Under the pieces are notes generated by a model that worked only from the letters and a program-made list of their open reading frames with translations, ran no database searches and was not told where the DNA came from. Shown in pieces: positions 59,615 through 64,000 of a stretch of 64,000 nt of DNA. This DNA is from Mucor racemosus (taxonomy: Eukaryota; Mucoromycota; Mucoromycetes; Mucorales; Mucoraceae). Made by a program: the position numbers and the translations under genes. The stretch is taken from contig JAPEHQ010000004.1 of the NCBI GenBank assembly GCA_027405735.1, positions 496,001 through 560,000 of the forward strand, given 5' to 3'. Every line of letters starts with the position of its first letter. Positions within the stretch are counted from its first letter, which is position 1.

Positions 59615-61189
59615 ATGACTGAAACTCAACTGTATTGGATTCTACAGGAGAATGAGTTGAAGTAAATGGATATTACATATACAGAAAATATGGTACTCAT
59701 TGAGCTTTTTTTAATTAGTAGTGAGAACATCTATTTACCTGCTGACACACCTACTGGAAATCCAAACCCGAGAAAATTGAGGGCAATATACAAAAAGCAA
59801 CATGCCAGACAGAGGGAACGGTTATTGAACCAACAAGTAGCAGAACTCAATGATTATCGGAAGGATTTTGCTACTAAATATAAAAACGATCTTTTCATTA
59901 AACCTACAAAAGCTGTATGTGAGCTGATGAATGGTCCTGAATTTTTAAGAGAATGCAACAATGAAATAATCGAACTGCTCACTTTGATCCCTCAAATGGG
60001 CCAAAACACAAATAGAGTTATTTTTATGAACGGCTTATCAGATTCAATAGTACCGGAAGATAAACATTTAACATCTCCACTACGGCCGCTACCAGAGGCA
60101 TCTTCAGACGATGATATGGACATTAGTGACGATGAAGAATCTTTAATTGAAGCCTATGAAAAGAAAGACGACGATGATGATGAAGCAATTCAAGAGCGAA
60201 AAACGAAATACTCTGATATTCTAAAGGTAAATCGTGATTTAATAATATGTTTTATTCTCGTTTACCAAGTAAACCATATATAGAGAAAATATAGAAAAGG
60301 GTTTTCAAAGCTAAAACAACTTCATACATTGCAATATAAAAAATTGAAAGAATTTCAGAGAGAAGATCTAGCAACTATTCCAGAAGATACATCGCCGCCC
60401 GTTGAAGTTGTTGTCGCTGTAGATGATGTAGATAATCAAAGATCCAAACTGAAAGAAAAGGACAAGGGAAAAGGAAAAGAAATAGAGAAACAAGATATCG
60501 GAGGACGAGCGAATGAACAGCAAATAGAAGCCCTAAACAGTGTACCGCATGCTACGCAGAAAATATTAGATGTTCTTAATCGAAAGCCGAGCCCAAATGC
60601 CATCAACACATTAAATGAACAACGGTCGAACGACAAAAATGCTAGACGGTCTGTGAAGAATTATAATACTAATACAATACCAGTGATTGCTACAAAATCA
60701 AACCCACCTTCTATGACAATAGCAAAACCATTCAATGTTGCAATGTCAGGACCTCCGCCAGTGATCACTTCAGCAATTCCGCCTGTGGTTACCTCATCAA
60801 GTCCGCCCGTGGTTACTACAGCAGGTCCACCTGTAGTAACATCAAGCGGTAGAAAAAGGGGCAAAAACAAACAAAGAAGAGAGTCAAATCAACCCTTGTT
60901 CAATTCAAAGCCGATGAATTTTAAACCAAAAGTATTACTTGACAATAATGGTTCTATTACAATTAAAAGTAAACCTGATCGAGTCATTATTAACGGTACT
61001 ATTTATGGTTCCCCGAAAGACTTTGACGATGCAATTAATAAAATCCCTCGTAAAGACAACTTTATTCACAGAAGATACTTGAATGGCGAGAGTTATTTGT
61101 ATCACAAATCGCAAAATGGCAAATTTATTGCTCTTGGCACAGTATCAAAAATACAACCGTTCATTCATAAATTCTTATTGTCTCGATAA
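59615..61189 (+). CDS. Unidentified protein with PPVVTS repeats
   Basis: Three exons (59615-59661, 59722-60226, 60284-61189) give about 485 residues. The start MTETQLYWILQENEL and phases support the model. The N-terminal part (to about 150) is helical and basic, with KLRAIYKKQHARQRERLL. Next comes an acidic patch (DDDMDISDDEES, then KKDDDDDE), then a Lys/Glu-rich segment with KEKDKGKGKEIEKQD. Near 360-395 there are four degenerate repeats of P-P-V-V-T-S/T followed by a basic GRKRGKNKQRR. The C-terminal 85 residues look folded (VIINGTIYGSPKDFDDAI, FIALGTVSKIQPF). Acidic and basic tracts suggest a nuclear protein, but no family is recognised. Confidence 0.75.
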
Positions 61190-61290
61190 TTTTATAATAA
61201 AAAAGCTAATTTAATTGGATATCATGTCCTTATTTTAAAATTTTTTACTTTTTTCTCTCTCTTTTCTTTCTTTATATTTTTCATCAAATA

Positions 61291-62609
61291 ATGCCTAAAC
61301 GTCAAACTGTGATAGCAGTTGGACTAGGTCAGCTTTTATCTCTTTGTATAACTGGAACAAGCTCTGCTTCTTCAGCTTTATGGAGACATTATTCTATTAG
61401 TATACCCTTTACTCAGAACCTTTGCAACTATATTTTATTAGCAATTATTTATACCACCATCTCAAGAAATAAATCATCAACAACGTCAAGGTTTTCATGG
61501 AAATGTAAGTGGACTTTTTATATGTGTTTTTGTTTGTTTCCATGGCAACTAATTGAATGATAGTTTTTGGATTTTCATTTGCTGATGTTCAAGGTAAGAG
61601 CTAACTTTTAATGCTAATTGAGTTTATTAACAACATTTAATTTTCCAGGAAATGTATTGGCTGTATTGGCATTTAAAAACACATCTGTATTATCTGCTCT
61701 CGTGCTCTCATCGTGGTCAATTCCATGCATCATGTTACTTTCAACTTTTTTTCTCAATGCTAAATACAGTAAAGTACATATACAAAGTACTTTTGTATGT
61801 TTAATTGGATTAGCATTACTCATATGGGGTGATACGATTGATGATGATGATGCTACTAGTAAGTTGAAATTATTCAATGAAATGAAAATAAGACATTAAT
61901 GCCATTTGCAGAAAATCACAGTTGGATTGGAGACATAATTTGTGTAGGTTTTAAACAAATTCATTGAATATAAAATTGTATTTTAATTATATTTTATAGC
62001 TATCTAGTGCAACGTTATATGCAATTAGTAATGTAACAGAAGAGCATTTAGTGAAACAACATACATCAACAGAATTCCTCGGAAAAGCAGGGCTTTGGGG
62101 TACCATTTTATGTGGAATTCAAGCGTAAATTTATTCTAAATATAACAGATAAAGTGCATAATTTTTAATTTTTTTTTTTTTACAGGTACTATTTTGAATT
62201 CGATCGGGTAATTCAAATTCAATGGTCGTGGTCAGTGCGTAAGTTCTTTTTGTGCAATTATAATAAAATAACACAAATAAAAACTCATTTCGTATTGTTC
62301 TTTTTAGTGTCATTAGTAGCAACCTATGTGTTGTGCTTATTTTGTATGTATTCACTTGTTCCAACTGTTTATCGTATGGTTGGCGCTACTTTTCTTAGTA
62401 TGAGCCTTATTACAAGCAACTTTTATTCTTTGATCGTTGGTTTATTATTTCTGGATGCACACATGCCTCCATTTTACCCAATTGCCTATGCCTTGGTTAT
62501 AGTCAGTGTCACAGTCTATAGTTTGGCTCCTTCCCCTATACCATTTAAATTGGAAGAAGACGAAGAAAATAGATCATTTTATACCATTAATTATAATAAT
62601 TATTCGTAA
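61291..62609 (+). CDS. SLC35F1/F2-type (DUF914) solute carrier
   Basis: A drug/metabolite-transporter superfamily protein of the SLC35F group, with about ten membrane helices. Seven exons (61291-61504, 61564-61593, 61649-61858, 61912-61943, 62000-62124, 62186-62238, 62308-62609) give about 321 residues, on the short side for the family. Family-like segments are [46 protein letters not shown], and [19 protein letters not shown]. The sequence before a short acidic tail, VYSLAPSP, matches the usual end. Exons 2 and 4 have only 30 and 32 nt. Human SLC35F2 imports queuosine-type compounds; whether this protein does is unknown. The start is 101 bp after the previous gene's stop. Confidence 0.87.
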
Positions 62610-64000
62610 ATAAATAATATGTATAGTTTTAGAAATTTCCATTGTTCGTTTACTTGGCATCAATAAAATTTGCAAAGGATTACTGTTGCATAATTCCCTC
62701 GATCATTTGTAATTGTATCCTTCTTAACGATTGTTCTTGGATTTCAACCCTTAATTATTGCGGTCAAGTATTGTCAACTCAGACTCTTCTAACGAATGTA
62801 AAACCAAAAGTAAGATATTAAAATGGCATGAAAAAAACTATTCTGTACATTATATGTTGTGAAAATAAACTTGCGATAATGAGTAGATTTTGGGATAACT
62901 TGATTGTTGAGTAAATCTATCTGAAAAGGAGATTTATCACAGATTTTCAACTCTCAGCTCGTCGTATAAAAAGTTTCAATGGATTTTATTCCAGCTTTAA
63001 ATCCATTTTATTTAGTATCTAAATTTACTTATTAAGTTACTAACATACGCATATTGTTTTCGCATTTTTTTTTACCCTATCAGATGTACAGAAATTTACT
63101 TTTATTAGGGTTGTTTTGAGTTTTGGAAGCATGATTTTGCAGTAGTAATATAATAATAGTGGTTAATATATTTTAAACACCGATTAATTCTTGGTTTTCA
63201 TTTCTACATAAAAATGCCATTTCTGAAAAAAAAAAACCTTTTTTTTACATATTCTCGAGAAATCACTAATTAAATGTACAAAGTTGCTTAATTATTTTAA
63301 ATAGAGTTTCGAATTTCACGTCGAATGGTGGTACTATCTAAAAAAGTTTTCACTAAAAATATTGCGTAAATTTGAAAAGTAAAAATAAGGGTTTTTCTCA
63401 CAAAAGTCTAAATTATAAATAACTGATTTCCAAATAAATAGTTTGATATAAATTCCTGAAAATTTTTGGTCATTTTGAGCTTAGGAAAGGTATAGTAAAA
63501 AATCCCATTTTCTGGGTCAAAATGTCGATTAAGTGATTTCCATCAATTTTTGCCTATATCTGTAAGGATTTCGAGACGAATTTTCAACATGTTTTTCATC
63601 ACCAAAAAAATTTGAGAAAAAAATATAGAAAGAAGTTATGTGATCCAAGAAATAGTTTCGTCAAATTTGAGCTTCATGTTTGTACAAAAAGTGCATAAAA
63701 TAATTCTTTAAAAATACCATTTTTTGATGATTTCGGCACAATTATGCGTAATTGGAGATATATATTGTATAATATGATTATATTTATATATTTTTCTTCA
63801 TTCATTTGACCAATGTGAAGCGAATAATGTTGACATTTCATTGCTGCTCATATTAAAACGCCTATTTTTGTAGCAGTAACACAGTATATCTCAAAGGAGT
63901 GTTGCTGCAGCTTCCGCTAGTTTATCGTGGATTGTCATATTTCAGCGTTCCGATTATCTAACATTGATTAATCTAATTGTAAGCGGCGTAGCAATATCTT
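62610..64000. other. Terminal intergenic, no gene seen
   Basis: About 1.4 kb of very AT-rich sequence with only short chance frames. No match to the repeats described above was noticed and no RNA gene. Confidence 0.4.

Noticed and set aside
1..64000. tRNA, rRNA or CRISPR features
   Set aside because: I looked for conserved tRNA box sequences, rRNA-like segments and regularly spaced short repeats and saw none convincing. The direct repeats here are transposon or minisatellite sequence.

Overview
The window looks like a gene-poor, transposon-rich stretch of a very AT-rich fungal nuclear genome, most likely Mucoromycota (Mucor/Rhizopus-like). The reasons are: introns of about 45-90 nt with GT-AG ends and visible TACTAAC-type branch sites; poly-Gln and poly-Asn/Ser tracts; a UDP-glycosyltransferase with a C-terminal membrane anchor; a Bcs1-like AAA protein; and a fungal Rts1/Par1-type B56 subunit. 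I could reconstruct 12 spliced or single-exon genes. Long homopolymer A/T runs (20-40 nt) occur in introns, UTRs and intergenic DNA.

Layout. 1-2998 is repeats. 2999-13143 is a gene cluster, all on the plus strand: NDUFAF7-type complex I assembly methyltransferase, oligopeptide transporter (OPT), GT1 glycosyltransferase, PP2A B56 regulatory subunit. 13144-27527 is a 14-kb transposon block. It holds solo LTRs with target-site duplications and a roughly 2.3-kb near-identical inverted repeat (18951-21226 / 21984-24286) whose outer flanks carry broken exons of cytoplasmic dynein intermediate chain. 27528-29593 is a Bcs1-like AAA ATPase and 31005-32700 a Q/S-rich protein with an integrase-type HHCC zinc-binding domain. 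32701-39319 is repeats, including a hAT-type MITE. 39320-42682 holds a MYG1 gene converging on a type I membrane protein with endocytic and PPxY motifs. 42683-47714 is repeats with a third dynein exon fragment. 47715-50144 holds ribosomal protein eL22 and an endopolyphosphatase, divergent from a 330-bp shared promoter. 50145-56361 is a nested transposon block with a readable history: a tyrosine-recombinase gene was hit by one LTR, that LTR by a second, and the second then recombined with an inverted sister copy 1.9 kb away, inverting the DNA between them. 56362-62609 holds an MFS monocarboxylate-type transporter, an unidentified protein and an SLC35F-type transporter. 62610-64000 holds nothing I recognise.

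The genes are ordinary single-copy housekeeping and transport functions and do not form a pathway. The unusual biology is in the repeat blocks: swapped target-site duplications that prove an LTR-mediated inversion, a long palindrome that could fold into double-stranded RNA, and repeated association of one repeat family with pieces of a dynein gene. All exon joins were inferred by eye from splice consensus, phase and protein family expectation.
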